From Diplosphaera chodatii (taxonomy: Eukaryota; Chlorophyta; Trebouxiophyceae; Prasiolales; Stichococcaceae), in NCBI GenBank assembly GCA_032358165.1, contig JAALGY010000019.1:1612001-1676000 (forward strand): a DNA stretch of 64,000 nt. Reading direction: 5' to 3'. The notes under the pieces were generated by a model. The model ran no database searches. It was not told the origin of the DNA and saw nothing but the letters and a program-made list of their open reading frames with translations. Position numbers and translations under genes: made by a program. This document shows, piece by piece, positions 14,301 through 27,413 of this stretch. Numbering within the stretch: position 1 is the stretch's first letter; each line of letters opens with the position of its first letter.

Positions 14301-17300
14301 GGTCGCGAACTCGAAAACACTGAGCTGCGGCACGCCCAGGTGCGACACCAGGATGGCAGTTTCCTGACTGGAGCCAGTGATAAGGTGGTGCTGCGACAGC
14401 AGGGACTCAGCCGTGCCAGCTGGCGGCAGATGATGGGGCGACGACGCCAGACTTGTGAAGTTGTCCGGGGCAGCCTGTGCGGTGACGCCTGGGACTCGGC
14501 TGTGCTGTTGTGTGGCAGCTGGCTCGGCATCCGACTGGGGTAACTGCGCCCCGCAACGATAGATGGGCAGCTGCTTGAGGGTTGTGATGGCGGCAGCAGG
14601 CAGGCCGCCTCCATGTGCAAACCAGCGATCCTGCAGTGGAAACGCTTGCAGTGCCCACACCAATAGATGTCTGTGTCCTAACATGGCACCAGCTGTGTAG
14701 TAGCCAGGCATTCTGCGTGCCACCACAAGCCGTTGGGAGGTGGGCATCCAGACCTGTAACATGAACTCCCTCAGCTGGTTGCGCTCAGCTGCTTCCAGTC
14801 CTGCAGCGGCAAAAAACTCGGCTGCAGTGTGTGCTGCTGTCTGGTCGCCCTCGTTGGCTGCGCCTTCTGCACTGGGGCTGCCAGCGACTGCTGCCACGGC
14901 TGCACCTCGGACTGCCCCAAGCAGGCCAGTGCCGGTTGCAGGATGCACAAGCTGGTGCACCTGCAATCGCCGGCATGTCACGCGATGAAAATATTCATGA
15001 TATGGGACTTCGTGTGCAAAGGTGACTTCGTATGCAAAGGGTCGTGAGCTTGCAGTAAGGAACGTGACATCTGGTGAGGCATGATCAACCATGCGATTCA
15101 GCAACCCCTAGATTGATGTGCTATGCATCTGTGTTCCTTGCCAACCTGCAGAACATGGTCAGGGAGCATGGATGCATCCAGCAGCCTGCAGCCCAGGCGA
15201 GCCAGCGCCGAGCCCACGCCGGGCGCCCAGGCGCCAAGCGCAACAACTGGCAGTGCTGCCGGTGCCACCAGGCGGCCGCCCTCGACCGGCACCAGTGGCA
15301 GGCTCCGGAAGAGCTGCCGGATATCAAACACATCATCGTCAGCAATAGTCATTATCCCATCCACTGTGTAGCAGGAGATCATCAAACAGCAGGAGCTTCA
15401 GCGCATGAGTGGCGGCCTTAGGTCAGCATGGTTGTTAGTGCTGCATGCTCTGTTGACAATTACCTGTGCATCTGCTGGCGGGCACGCAGCAATCCGGTGC
15501 CACAGGGCTGCCAGCGTCTCTGCAGTAGGCTGACCATCCTTGCCTGGGGTCCACTGCACCTCAGCCACCCCCCTGCACCAATGGTACAACCCTCTGAATC
15601 TGCAACGCTGTCTAGGTCCTACTACAGGAGAGACAGCAAGAAATTGCAAGCCAAAGAGTTGGTCATACTCAAGAGCGGACCTCCAGTCAAGTGGCAGCAT
15701 AGCGGGCACAAAAACGTCCGCAAGCACAGCCGCTGAAAGCGGTGCCAAGTTCAGCACACTGCCTGCTGCAATGTCTGCTAGCCGCTGCTGCAGTGGCCCA
15801 CTTGCTCGGAGCAGCAGGTGCGCTTGTGCATCACCCAGCAGAGCAACATCCGCCTCAGATGCCACATAAAGCATGCCTGTAACCACCATTGCAAGCACCG
15901 TCAATGAGAGCGTCTGATGGTGATGCCTGATGGATGCAAACGGCCAATGACAATATCCACACGCCACCTGCAGTTCCCGCTTTGGATGCGAGCTGCAGCG
16001 TTCCACGACGGCCATCGGCCAGAGGAGCCAATGGCAGGCCTGCCAGCTGCGCCACTGATTCGGCCTCTCCGTCCAAGACATCGTCAAGGCACTGCTGCAG
16101 GAGCAGCGGGGCTGCGGCTTGTGTCTCTGCCTCCGAGCCTGCATACAGGCAGACGTGGTCTCAACAAAATGCATCTCAATTGCTCGTTGGGACTTGAGAT
16201 CGTTGGCAAGCGCAGGCGATCTTCTGACGTAACGCTCATGGTGCAACCTGCACCACACTGATTCAAGGAAGGGGCAAGCACCACGCATAACAAATTGAGC
16301 CATCCGGCTCAGTGTGACTCCCGTGCAGGCATCCCACGAGATAGAACACTGCATCAACTGTTATACCCTGTCAACCATGCACCTGCAAAGCGCCACCCCG
16401 GAGCTGCCAACCGCCGCCGCAGCAGCGCCGGACGCAGCGCCTCGGCTCCCGGCGCATGTGCCAGCAGCATGCTGCAGACTGCTGGCGGCATGTTGGGGTC
16501 TGCGAGCGGCACACCAGCTGCCAGGAGTGCTGCACGCAGCCGGCCCTCTGAACGGCATGCCTCATCTGGCAGCTCTGCATGCTGCGGCGCAATCCAGCGG
16601 CCGCTGCTGCCATCAGCAGAAGGACACCAAAGAACCGGAAGCGCAGCCACCTGCAAGCACACGGAGCCAAGTGTTGCCTGGCATTGCAGATGCAGGAAGA
16701 TGATGCAGCTGAGTACCATGCCAAGCTTGATGTTGTCAGCATTCTGCGCTGATGTCAATATATCAGTATGCACGAGCTCAGTGCAAGCAAAATGAGGGAG
16801 GCTGGCCTCTGGTCAAGTGCTACAGTGGGAGTGCTGCCACAAGTGGGTGCATGCTCCCCACATGCACAGCAAGGCAATACTGTCCAGTCACCTGCTGATA
16901 GAGGGCCTCTGCCAGCAGGTTCCATGGTGCTGAAAGCTGCCCTGCTGGCCACAGCGCATAGTACTCGGGTGTCGGGCCCAACACCTATATAGCATGTTGT
17001 AAAGCACCAATGACATGCCAAACCTCGTCATCACCAATCATTCAAGCACATGAACGCCGTTTTCAGGAAGCATGACCATAAAAGCAGCAGGTTGGTGCAG
17101 GGCAACCTTTGTAGCGCGCTGCAGCGTCTGAGCGTACGCCGCAGCCACACCATCCCGCAGGAGCGCCTGGTTCCAGGCAGCCCGCCGCGCACCAGCGCCA
17201 GCCATATCGGTGCCCAGCCATAGCTCCCGCCGATTGCTGCAGCAGCAGCACTATTGGTGGTGAGTATGGCCAGGAGGAGGAGAACCAATAGTCAGCTGAC

Positions 17301-20300
17301 CGGGACATCAGCCTTACAATCCAACTGCAACAACATGTGATATCAGTCCTATAATCCTATAAGAGCTGCATGTGATATCAACCAGATGCTTCCTCACCTG
17401 GACAACTCAAAGCAGCCATTGACATGCAACGGCAGCCCTGTGGCAATAGGAAGCGGCAAGAACACAAAGGCACGGCCGCAACCCGCAGTGGTCCCCGCTG
17501 CGCTGTGCCGTGCCAGGTGCATGCTGCCATCAGTGCTGCCATCCTGGGCTGCCTGGGCAGCTGCAGATGTGTTAACGCTGCGGCCGCCAGTGGAGGACGC
17601 AGACAGCTGTGGGAGCGGCGCTGCTGCACCGATCCAGGGCACCAGCCCGCGGGATTCCTCCCGTCGAGCCTGTGCCGCCAGCTGCAGGGGCATACCCCCG
17701 GTGAGTGCCGCGCACACCAGCCACCTCTGGGGCACCCCGATCGCGCCTACGACAGCTCACCCAAGACATATGGCTACAAGGTTTGTGTCTCTAGCCCTGT
17801 GCCTGATGCTGCAGTTATTAGCAAAAAGATTTGCACTTGTCAGAGAGCACCACTGTTGCTCGAGATCTCGATGGTTCTTGGGGGCCTGAGCTGTCACACC
17901 TGCTGCGTCTTCATGCGACACAGCAACCTCGCCGATGCTGCAGGGCAGGTCCTGGGGCGTGGTGTTGGCCAGCCGCCGCAGCAGGGCTTCACGATCAGCA
18001 CCACGCACAAACTGTGTGACGGCCTGTTGTGGGTGGCTCTGACCCTGCGCATGGCCACCACCCCACATGATGGTGCCTGTGCGCGCTACACTAGGCCTGC
18101 AATACCACAACTGGTCAAGTGGGCACATGCTGCCAGTCCCCACATGCAATGTTCAGTGTCATGATCAGAATGCGCACCTTAGCAGCAGAAAGGCGGAAAC
18201 GGAAAAGCAATCGTGGCTGGTCAGAAGCGCCGTCTGACGTTAGCACCGACAGCATTCGCACGCTCCTGCGACATGAAAATGATACCTCGGGCATGCATGT
18301 ACATTCAGCTGAACCTATGACAGTGTTACAAATGCTCCGGAACCACACAAGCTGCAAATAATTACACCAGCCATGTTGAAGATGAGAAAGGACAGCAGGC
18401 GGGGCGCACTTGAGGAACAGGAGAGCATCTGCTGCCTGGCGCTGGAAGGCTGCAAAGAGTGCCATAACGTCTGCAGGGCTGTACGCTGTGTGCTTGATCT
18501 CGCTAGCTGCGGCTAGAGCATCAGTCCTACACCATTGGCATGTCAAATGAGATTGACAGACCGTGTGAAAACACAGGTGTGCACCTGGTCACTTGGCACA
18601 TGACACACTGCTGACACTACTGTCAAAACTTGACTGATTGCCGCCGTGTTGTTACCTGAGCGGAAAGCGGAAGAAGGTGCCCGGAAAGCGGCGCTGTACG
18701 TCGCAGCCAAAGTGACGGTAGGGCGCGACGGCGTCAGGAAACCGTGTAGCCAAGCCCGCCCGCTCAAAACCAATGCGAAGCCCGGGCTGTGCCGCGCTGA
18801 TGCCCGGCAGATACCTGGCACAGGCAGGTTGCAATCAGCAGACATCAGAAATCAAGCGAGGGGGCCACGAAGATGTAGCATGTGTGTCACCTGACATGAC
18901 GAGCACAGTGCCAAGATCGCCATGCAGGGCCTCATATGCTGTTGCATGCATATGCAGACCGAACTCCATGCTCACGCAAGTGTATATGCCACCTCACAGG
19001 ACAAGGGCTCGAGACTTGTGCAGGCAGAAGGCTGTTCAGGCGTTGTGACATGCAGTTTGCCGCTTGCTGTCTGGTGCACTGAAAGACATCACACGCACTT
19101 GGCATGTGGGTCGAAGAGGACGATATTGTCGCCGCTGCAGAAGGATGGCAGGTCTGTGAAGTGGTAAACAGCGTTCCAGCCGAGGCCAAACCTGCAAACC
19201 CAGCAAAACGTTGGTCAAGCTGACATGTAGCCAGCCTGACACTGCTTGCACATCATAAGGCCGTTGCTGGTTGCAGCAATACCGTGGCATTTGCCCATGT
19301 TTATGGCATGGTTGGCCACTTCATAGTTTGTAAGTATAACAGGTATGGGCAGAGCAGTGCGGCTTTTCACCTGCCAGTAGCCTCAGGCTTGTCTAGCTTG
19401 GTGTCCTGACCAATGCGGGAGATCGCACGCAGGTCGGCGGCACTGAACACCGCATTGTTGTAGCAGCACAGCGCAGGCCCCTGCCACGCCGCCATGCCTG
19501 GCCCTGCACACCGCTGGAAGTCACTGGCAAAATTTCGTCATACAGCTGGCATGCAGATACAACGGGGCCAACAGTGGCTCAGCATCCGTGCTGCATGTTG
19601 ACACGCTCACCAAGAACGCTGTCTGCTGGATATGAGCGCCCATCTAGCATGAAGGCGACTTCGCTGGCACCAGCGTCATCCGCATTTTGCACCAGCTCTA
19701 GCAGTACGCCTGGTCCATCAGCATATGCGTCCCTGCAGCGGCGCAGGCACGCTCGCCTCAGCATGATGCTCCCTAAGCTCGTCTTGCTCAGTGGTTCATG
19801 CATGGCAAGGTGATCCTGAGGGTCGTTGGCAACTGTGACAGTACAACATGTGCGCATGCCAACGCTCCCCAGCTCGACTCACGACCATCCGTTTGACTCA
19901 CGTGATGTGCTTCAGTCGTGTTGTAAGCGCTTCGCTCTGGCCGAATGCCTCGGCCGCCTCCAACTTGAAGTGGTCTGCACCCTCGGCCAGCAGTTGCCTC
20001 CGCAGCGAGGCCACGCCAACCGCATCAGCAACCTGCACATTCGGTGTCACAGGACTGACAGACTTGTTCGGCAAGAAGTGTCGGACCTCCTGCACAGCTG
20101 ATGTGCATAAACTCGCAAGGGGCAACTGTAGCTACCTCGTTGGAGATTTTGGGGTGCACCACACGCGCAGCCCTGGTCGGCCCTGCTGAGTCCAGCCACG
20201 GAGCATCGTTGTAAGTCAGGTCTGCTGCTGGTGACAGGCACCCACGGTCATCCGGCACAAAAACCTGCTGCCCGCCCACATCCATGCTGGACAGCGCCTG

Positions 20301-23300
20301 GTGCAGAATGGTGAAGGGTCAGCTCACCATGCTGTCTCTACATCATATGTGAGAGTCATGCAAATATGGCTGCTCTGCCTATGTCATGCTGAGTTTTGAC
20401 AGCACACTCGACGCCATGACCTGGACGATGCTCAGGGCCTGGCCGAGGCTCTTGTCGTCAAGTGGCGCATCGCCATTCTGCTGTGCCATGCCCTGCAGCA
20501 CGCGTGTGTACTGCGCGGCGGAGAACGCCTCGGCAACGCCCAAGTGACGCAGCAGCGGTGCAAAAGGCGCCAGCTCCAATGGAATCACATAGAGCCAGGG
20601 GTCCAGGCTGAGCGGGCCCCTACAAAAGGCGTCGATGTCAGTGCTGACAAGGCCTATCATGGTGTCAAAACTTACTATCAGCATCAGCCTGCTGGAAATT
20701 TGGAAGCTGCGCCGCCTTTGCACAACATGTGACAAGGTCTAGCTGAGCACCTGAACGCCACTTTGTCAATGGCAGTGAAGCCTGCGCCCGTCCAGATGAC
20801 CGGAGCATCCGCAAGCAACTTCACGACGGCCTGCAGCTCTCCTGCTGCCGTCCCGCTGAGTGCCTGCAGCACAACAAGCAGAGCAGGCTCCACAGAGAAG
20901 ACGCAGGCTGACACAGGATGGCATGGGAGTGAGGCATATGCACTTTGGATGTGTCAGCACCTGAGAATGCCCGGTTTAGTTTCAGACCAGGGCACGTCAC
21001 AGTCCCACACATTGCTCATGCGTGTGAGTTTTGCTACCTGTAACAGCTGCGGCACAACGACAGCAAGGGCGCGCCGCCTGTCTGCACTGATGTCACTGCT
21101 GCTGCTGTGCTTCTGGCTGAGAGCACGCAGCTGCGCCGCCAGGGTCTGTGGGTCAGGCGACCTGCTCCATCCCAAACCCTCCAGCAGCGCCGGCGACCTT
21201 CATGTGCCACCATGGATGACATGAGAGCCGGGTCGCCAGCACAGCTGCAACCTTCAACACTGCTGCGGGAGTATCTGCTTGGACCCACACACCTGCATTC
21301 GCCAGCCAGGATGCTCTTGCTGGCGGATGCCAGGTGCAGGTCGCCTGCAGGGCGGACTGCTGCGGGCGCGGTTACAGCTGCTGGGGCACCCTCAGGCCAA
21401 GGTAGCAAGTCGTTCGGTGGCACCGTCAGCACCTAGAGGTGACAGACGTAGGGTGTATAGGCAGACTTGGGAGTGGCAGGCAAGGCAGGTGGTGTCATGA
21501 GCTTCGAGTGTACACATCATGCACAAGGGCTCGGGGATGGTGATGATGCTCACCGGGCACCAGTGGATAGTCCGAAGGGTTGCCCACAGCTCACTCTGTA
21601 ATGCTGCATTTGCAGCTGCCCCAGGAGCGGCAGCGTGTCCACTGCTCTTGCTCTCGCTGCTCCCAGCATGTGCACCCAGCAGCGACTGCCCCAGCGTGCC
21701 AACATGGCTGAACAGGCTGTTCAGAGAGATGCTGCTGCCACCAGCAGTGGACGCGCTGGTCCCACTGCTGCTGACGGTGCCTGCTGCCGGTGGAGGCTCT
21801 GTAGCAGCTGAGTGCATGGCCAGACGGCTGGCCTCGACATCCAGGTACGCCAGGAGCACCCTGCCCCTGCCGAGTATCATAAAACCATGAAATTTTGATG
21901 TAATGACAACTGGTGGTACCAGTCGGTATGTATGCAGAGGCTGTTTGCACCTTGCAGCAGCTGCTGATGGGTCATCAGCAGCAGTGGCCTCAACACGGCG
22001 AGCGACTTGCAGCACAGCTGCGGGTCCAAGTGCTGTCTGCAGACCCAGCATGGATAGTGCTGCAAGCATGGAGTCCTCGGCCCATGGGCCGCATGGGAAC
22101 GCAAGGCCGCTGTCCAGCAGCCCGTGCAGCTCAGGCACCCTGCCGCAGCGCAGAGGGTACATCAGAAGCAGATAGCCAATGCAATCGTGCATCGATGCGC
22201 AACATGGATTCCAAATAGAGGAGCATTTTGACAGCAGATCAGCAGTGGGTTGAATGCACTCACCTGGGATCATATAGCTCGCAGGGAGCTCTGACGCCGC
22301 CTTTGCTGGTCGACACGAAAGCGAGGCGACGCATCTCTCTGATGATGCCGCCATCCTGCTCTGCCAGCTGCAGGATTCCACGTGATGCAAACTGCATGGC
22401 AGCCTCGCGGGGCCCAGACGCCAGCGACGCAAGACGCGGAAGGATATGCTGCCTGTTGATCGCATGGCATACGAAAAGGATGGATCGTGTGTTGCAACAT
22501 CAATAGCATAGGCTTGCAGCAGGACCCTGGTTTGCAGCAACATCACACATGCTCTTGAAGCTCGAATGCTGAATTGTGGTTGCAGCAATGCTACACAGAT
22601 GAGAAGCCCCTTGCCTGTACACTGCAGCAGCTGTGGGGCGTCGCACGCCCAGCAGGGCGAGGGTTGCAGGCTGTGCTTCGTCTGATACTGCGACAAAACT
22701 GGCTGGTAGCGCTGATGCCGGAATGCTGGACGGCGCAATGAAGCGCTGCCCCATGAGATCCATGAAAATTGGCTCATCTGGCGGTGCAGAATCAGCTGCT
22801 GTGGTAGCGCTGCGCTGTGAGCCCTCTGCTTCCGCAGAAGCTGCTGCTGCTTCTGCAGTGCCAGCGACTGCTGCAGCAGCTGAGGCTGCTGACTCGAAGA
22901 TCGGTAGACGCTGCAGGGTGTGCCGGCGTTGCATAGCTAATGCCTGAAGGGAAGAGCTGCCAGTCGGACTCGTGAGCCACTGCTGCTGTAGCAGCAGCTT
23001 CCTGCAGATGCAGCATGGTGTCTTCAGACGTGCGGACCATCCAAACTTTCAGCCGACACTGCTTGGCTGGGTGGCACAGCTGGTGCTGTGGTTCCATACC
23101 TGAGAGCTCTCCGCTGCAAGTGCGTGATCTGGTGCCTGTCAAAAGTGGCATGCGCCGAGCCGCCACTGCCAAGTGCTACTTGCAGCGCTGCCAGGACCCC
23201 AGATCCATTGCCGGTGTGCACATACGCTGACAGCTGCAGCTGGTCCAGGGCGGCCTGAGATGCGAGTAGCCTGCAGGTAGCAGGTGCGTATGAAGGCAAC

Positions 23301-26300
23301 TTTGGCATGCTGTTGTGGTTGGCCCAGCAATCGTATCATCTAAGCATGTGCACACTGGGGTTAACCAGTGCTAGTGCAACTTGCGATACACAAGGAATGA
23401 CAGATCCAGCAAGCACCTGCAACCGAGTGCCTCGAGAGCATCCAGCAGCGTGGCTGTCCACTCAGCATCAGTGCCAGGGCGGATGATGATGCTGCGGTCC
23501 AGAGGGCTCAGGGCGCCCAGGCAGCCACCCCGCAGCGGAAGCAGCGGCCAGCCAACACAGGCTGACAAGTCTGCCGAATCCTGCTCGTTCGTGCAGAGAG
23601 TCAGGTTACACTTGTGTGAACACTACTTTCTGCCTGAGCTGCGAACATAATCAGATAATAAAGTGAACCCAAATTCTTGCCTGCAGCTTCGTCCACATGT
23701 GTGCCAGCCATGCCTCAGTCGGGTGACCGTTCTGCCCTGGAGTCCATTGCACGATGGCAGCACTCTGCCAGGCAGCAGGTAGCAGCACCGGCAGCAGCGC
23801 TGGCAGTTCGTGCGCCGTAAGCCTTCGGACATTTAGCACATCCAAGGCTGCCATGGAGTTCAATCTGCATTGCAGGAGGAATGTTGTCTGTGCAAGCCAA
23901 TGATGAGCAGCCTGAAATTGCAACTGTCGAGATGCGACTGAGCTTGGTAGTTGTGCAGGTCAGATGATGTTCTGACCCAGCTTGAACACTGTTTGAACAC
24001 CTACCTGGCCACAAGCTCTGAGCCAAGAGCTGCCCGGTCAAGTAGGAGGTGCTGCGCCATCGCCAGCAGCATTTCATCGCCTGGTGCTGCCAGATACACC
24101 CTGCCGTCAGCGCCGGAGGGACCATGGACTGCCTGGAGCGCAGCGCTCAGCTGCAGCGATGCAAGGCCGCCGCTTTGGAGGGGCAGCAGCGGCAGGCCAG
24201 CCAGCTCGCTGACCATCTCGGCGTCCGAGTCGACGATGTCAGCGACTGCGTAGCGCAGCAGTGCAGCCGCGTGCGCGACTGGGACCTGCATCCTGCTGCC
24301 ATCAGCCTTGACGGACTGTAGGTGCTGCCGCAGCCAGGCTGGCGTAAGCAGATGCGGGGCAGCAGGCAGCTCCCTTAGCAGCAAGTCAGTTGTGGCCGGC
24401 TCCAGCGCCGGCAGCGGCGTACCAACAGCAGCCAGCGCCACCATGAGATCCTCATCTCTGTGGTGCATGCATCACCGACCATTGACCGCACAGCCACTCA
24501 TGACTGCCGCTCTTCACCTTGACCAGCATTGTGGCACGGCAGCAAGGAAGCAAGAGGTGCTGTGGTGTGGTCTGACAATCTTGCACCTGGCGGCCATTGC
24601 ATCAGCAAACACAACATTCCTGGGTGTGAGCCATGCTGTCCCACTGCTTGCGGCAGATGGCACCACTGGCTGGTCCAGCACTGATGCAAGGAAGCCTACA
24701 CGTGACCAGAGCAAGGCCATCAGGTTTGGCTCTTCCTAAGAAGTAGCATTTGCTGCACATCTGCTCATGTGGCGTACACATGATGAAGTTCATCAAGTGT
24801 AGGCACGTCAGAGTTGCGTGCATGGACACAACAGCAGCGGATACCCTTCAGGAGGCGGTCCCACGGTGGCTGAAGTGCCTGCATTGGCCACAGGCGGCTG
24901 TACGCCGTGCCCTTCCCCAGCAGCCTGGCTGCCTGGCCCAGAACATGCGCATACAGCGGCGCGATGACCTGCGAGGGCACAGCAAACAGGTGTGACAAGT
25001 ATCCGATTGTGGCACCTGAACGACGCCATATTGCATGGTGCTCAGCTCATGAGAAGGAGTCGCGGCGGGCCAGACCTCTTCCAGCAGGCGCATGTTCCAC
25101 TCAGAGCGGTCGGCACCGGCTCCACGCATGTCGCTGCCTGCCCAGATGTCTCTTCGATTGCTGCAGGTGTGGACATGCTGATTGTCAGGCGGTGTTGGGT
25201 CACCAACAGCATGACGGCCTGCACAACACTAGCCTGGTTAGTCACCATGCAACTCGCTGTAAAAGCACCATGACAGTGCTGTCACCTGGACAGCTCAAAC
25301 AAGCCGTTGATGTGCACCGTCGGCAGGCCTGTTCTCACTGGCAGCGGTAGGAAGCAATATGCCCGCCCGGGACCCAGGCCTGCACACCAACGCGCCACAG
25401 TTATTCCCTGCATTGCCACCTAGGCACATGCTCCTAACCTGTGGTCCCTGCAGGTTGATGGAAGCCTGGCCACTTGGATGTGCAGCCCTTGGGGAGCATG
25501 GTGGCAAGTGTGTGTCCAGCACACATCCTGTTGCAGGAACCTTGTCTGCGTGACATCACCAAAGCACTTCATCTCGCCTGGGGACGTGAGCGGCGCAGCA
25601 ACTGCGCCCCAGGGAACTAGCGGCGCTCCAAGCGCCTGGGCTGCTTTCGCGGCAAACGCAGCCAGCTGCCCACCATGGCCTCCACCATTGCTCTGCCCGA
25701 CGAGGAAGGTGTGCTCGGCGGTCTGCTGCGTGCTGTGGTCTGTTGTTCGCAGTGTCAGCTGATGCACCGACAAGATGGCCGAGCTGCTGCCCGCCTCTTG
25801 AAACAGGGCACGCTGGCGCCTGAGGTCCGCCCCGGCACCCTGCATGCATGAGAAAGCACGCAATGCTGACAGCGGGGCTCGGTCTCCACTAACACGCCGT
25901 CGACTGCACCGTCTATCTGCTGTTCAGAGCCTGCATGCAACACATGTGCGAGGCCTCACCTGGATGGTGCATGAGTGCAGCAGCTGTGGCTGGGCTGCGC
26001 CTTTGGGCCACACCAGCACCTCGCAGCACTCCACGTTGCGCAGGAACAGCAGCAGCGATGCTGCCTCAGTAGCCAGTGTCTCCAGCTGTTCTCGCATCTT
26101 CGTGACTGTGTACACCTATGCAGAACATCGTAGACAGCAATTTTGTGAGCACATTTTGTGGATCGTACATAGCACCACTCATGTGTGTGCCGGCAGGAGG
26201 TGCATCAGCAAGAGGCATAGGAGGTGTCACCTGTGTTGAGATGCGGCTGTCAGCAGCTAGTGCTGCAGACCGCAGCGGGAACCGAAACAATGTACCATCA

Positions 26301-27413
26301 AAGTCTGACTGCATGTCACATCCGAACGCGCAGTACGGCGCAGCCTGCATGCAAATCAACGAGTGTGATGCTGGCAAGTGATCGTGCAAGTCCAGCTGGC
26401 ACGCATGCGAATGTAGCCGCGGGGGTCAGTCACCTGATCTGGGAACTCGGACCCAAGAGGGTTGGCCACAAAGTCAATGCGCTTGCCAGGGTTGTCGGCA
26501 GCGAGGTTTGGAAGATATTTACAGTGTGGGTCAAAAATGGCCAGATGCCGCCCAGAAACGAAGCTGGGGACATCTGCACATCATGTCGGTGGCACATATT
26601 CAGAGTAGACACCCTGAAAAATCATGTCGGATTGCAGGCGTGCCTTTACGAGCAATTGACTTCATTGCACCTGTCAAGTGATACACAGCCGAGAAGCCAA
26701 TGCCATAGCGCCCTGTGCAGCCAGGGCAAGTGTCAAATATATCACCACAATGATGTGCAGTGTGGAGGCATGTGCCCGATGCTGCAGTTTGACAAAGGGC
26801 TCTTGTCTCACCTGTCTTGCCGGACATAGCACGCTTAACGGAGTTGCCAACAGAGCTGATTGACTCAAAATCAGCGTCTGAAAACGTGGCATCATTGCGG
26901 ACCAGGAGTGCCGGCCCCTGCAGTCCACCGCAAAAGTAGGATCACCACGTCAGAGTTGGCATATGCTGGACTTACAGATCCACATCCTTTGCCGCCCCTC
27001 AAGTGGATCACGTTGAATGTCAGATTGGCATATATAGCACCTGCAGTGCCGCCAGGCCATTGTAAGCAAGTCTACTGATGCCATGCTGCTGCTCGTCTAG
27101 GCAAAAGCTGACAGTGCGCGCCCCCGCGTCATCTGCATTCTACAACACAGGAAACCGAGGCGTCACGCTTTGTGCTACTGCATCTGCGCGCTGTCTGTAT
27201 CATACAGATGGTAACATGGCCCAGGCAAAATGCTCCAGAACTGAATGCATGGCACATGCGCGCACATGCTCATCTTGCAAGCCTAGTATCGGCACTCAGC
27301 ACCTGGATGAGCTCCTTGAAGATTGACGTTCCCTCTGGATAGTTGAGCAAAATCTCTCGAATGCGAGCGGTGAGGTCCACGCGCTGGCCGAAATCATGCC
27401 ATGCTGCGGCCAT
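1..27413 (-). CDS. SACS: Giant sacsin-like co-chaperone, three sacsin repeat regions, partial (3' end beyond window)
   Basis: Sacsins are very large proteins built from tandem sacsin repeat regions (SRRs), each opening with an Hsp90-like GHKL ATPase fold; in animals they act in proteostasis of cytoskeleton and mitochondria. The start at 27413 gives a protein opening MAAAWHDFGQRVDLTARIRE, the ATPase start, so the N-terminal ubiquitin-like domain of vertebrate sacsin is absent. Three successive units are read: SRR1 27413-19902, SRR2 19732-11581, SRR3 11393 to the left edge. Each carries a W-(T/Q)-P-G box followed by a Trp-containing lW segment (near 23.7, 15.5 and 6.7 kb), about 8 kb apart. The last residues read contain LRPLRPF and LLYGRV, sacsin-like sequence beyond SRR3; any C-terminal DnaJ or HEPN domain would lie outside. 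About 88 exons; most junctions were checked by phase. NO VEIN-type proteins share only the ATPase and were considered less likely. Confidence 0.93.
5589..6370 (-). other. Large sacsin exon with Ala/Ser/Gly-rich insert
   Basis: This 782-nt exon is the longest of the sacsin gene. Its first half encodes about 130 residues rich in Ala, Ser, Gly and Thr with no aromatic core, between a FAPPQPPPAISAPEALSAG segment and an LLWTWLTPMLLRLDLPVRC segment that returns to folded sacsin sequence. SRR1 and SRR2 have no counterpart at this point. It is most simply a disordered linker inserted within SRR3. The reading frame is continuous and both splice phases agree with the neighbours. Confidence 0.8.
11581..19732 (-). 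other. Sacsin SRR2, exons 27-51
   Basis: Exons (minus): 19732-19611, 19503-19371, 19191-19099, 18814-18656, 18526-18368, 18265-18178, about 18076-17900, 17746-17398, 17236-about 17107, 16984-16892, 16650-16383, about 16138-15968, 15876-15464, 15313-15146, 14960-14754, 14630-14184, 14027-13893, 13743-about 13528, 13387-13183, 13006-12873, 12784-12651, 12523-about 12388, 12202-12062, 11971-11786, 11631-11581. ATPase motifs are intact: LLELVQNADDAGA, WQGPALCCYNNAVF and RFGLGWNAVYHFTDLPSF. Then RFPLR, FLPLP, HVNGCFELSNRRELW, EVQWTPG, LKQLPIY, VSTATGILLSPKQLFDPRNG and HVNDAAWL. Uncertain points: the acceptor near 18076, the donor near 17107, and a probable missing short exon between 16383 and 16138, where SRR1 has a TPAWLRQHL segment that I could not place here. 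Confidence 0.88.
19902..27413 (-). other. Sacsin SRR1, exons 1-26
   Basis: Exons (minus): 27413-27303, 27139-27041, 26917-26812, 26712-26671, 26573-26434, 26344-26231, 26115-25960, 25839-25560, 25379-25286, 25160-25076, 24968-24845, 24695-24587, 24457-24005, 23864-23681, 23580-23417, 23270-23100, 23001-22615, 22452-22264, 22139-21951, 21866-21554, 21432-21293, 21197-21038, 20863-20751, 20619-20421, 20297-20136, 20089-19902. Phases agree at all joins. ATPase motifs look complete: KELIQ|NADDAGA (N box with Asn and two Asp, split by an intron), QGPALLVRND, and RYGIGFSAVYHLTD with the Gly-rich lid. Later landmarks are AFGCDMQSDFDGTLFRFPLR, FLPLP, HINGLFELSNRRDIW, LAGLPLLPL, RLPIF, CELYDPR and DAPWL. 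Introns after 23681 and 22615 begin GC instead of GT. Confidence 0.92.

Noticed and set aside
21392..22777. 461-codon minus-strand ORF read as one gene
   Set aside because: It reads through introns. Only 22139-21951 and 21866-21554 within it are exons of sacsin; the rest loses sacsin similarity and sits between good splice sites.
19902..27413. NO VEIN-type nuclear protein instead of sacsin
   Set aside because: The ATPase alone would fit, but each unit continues through the full sacsin repeat, and the unit is repeated three times.
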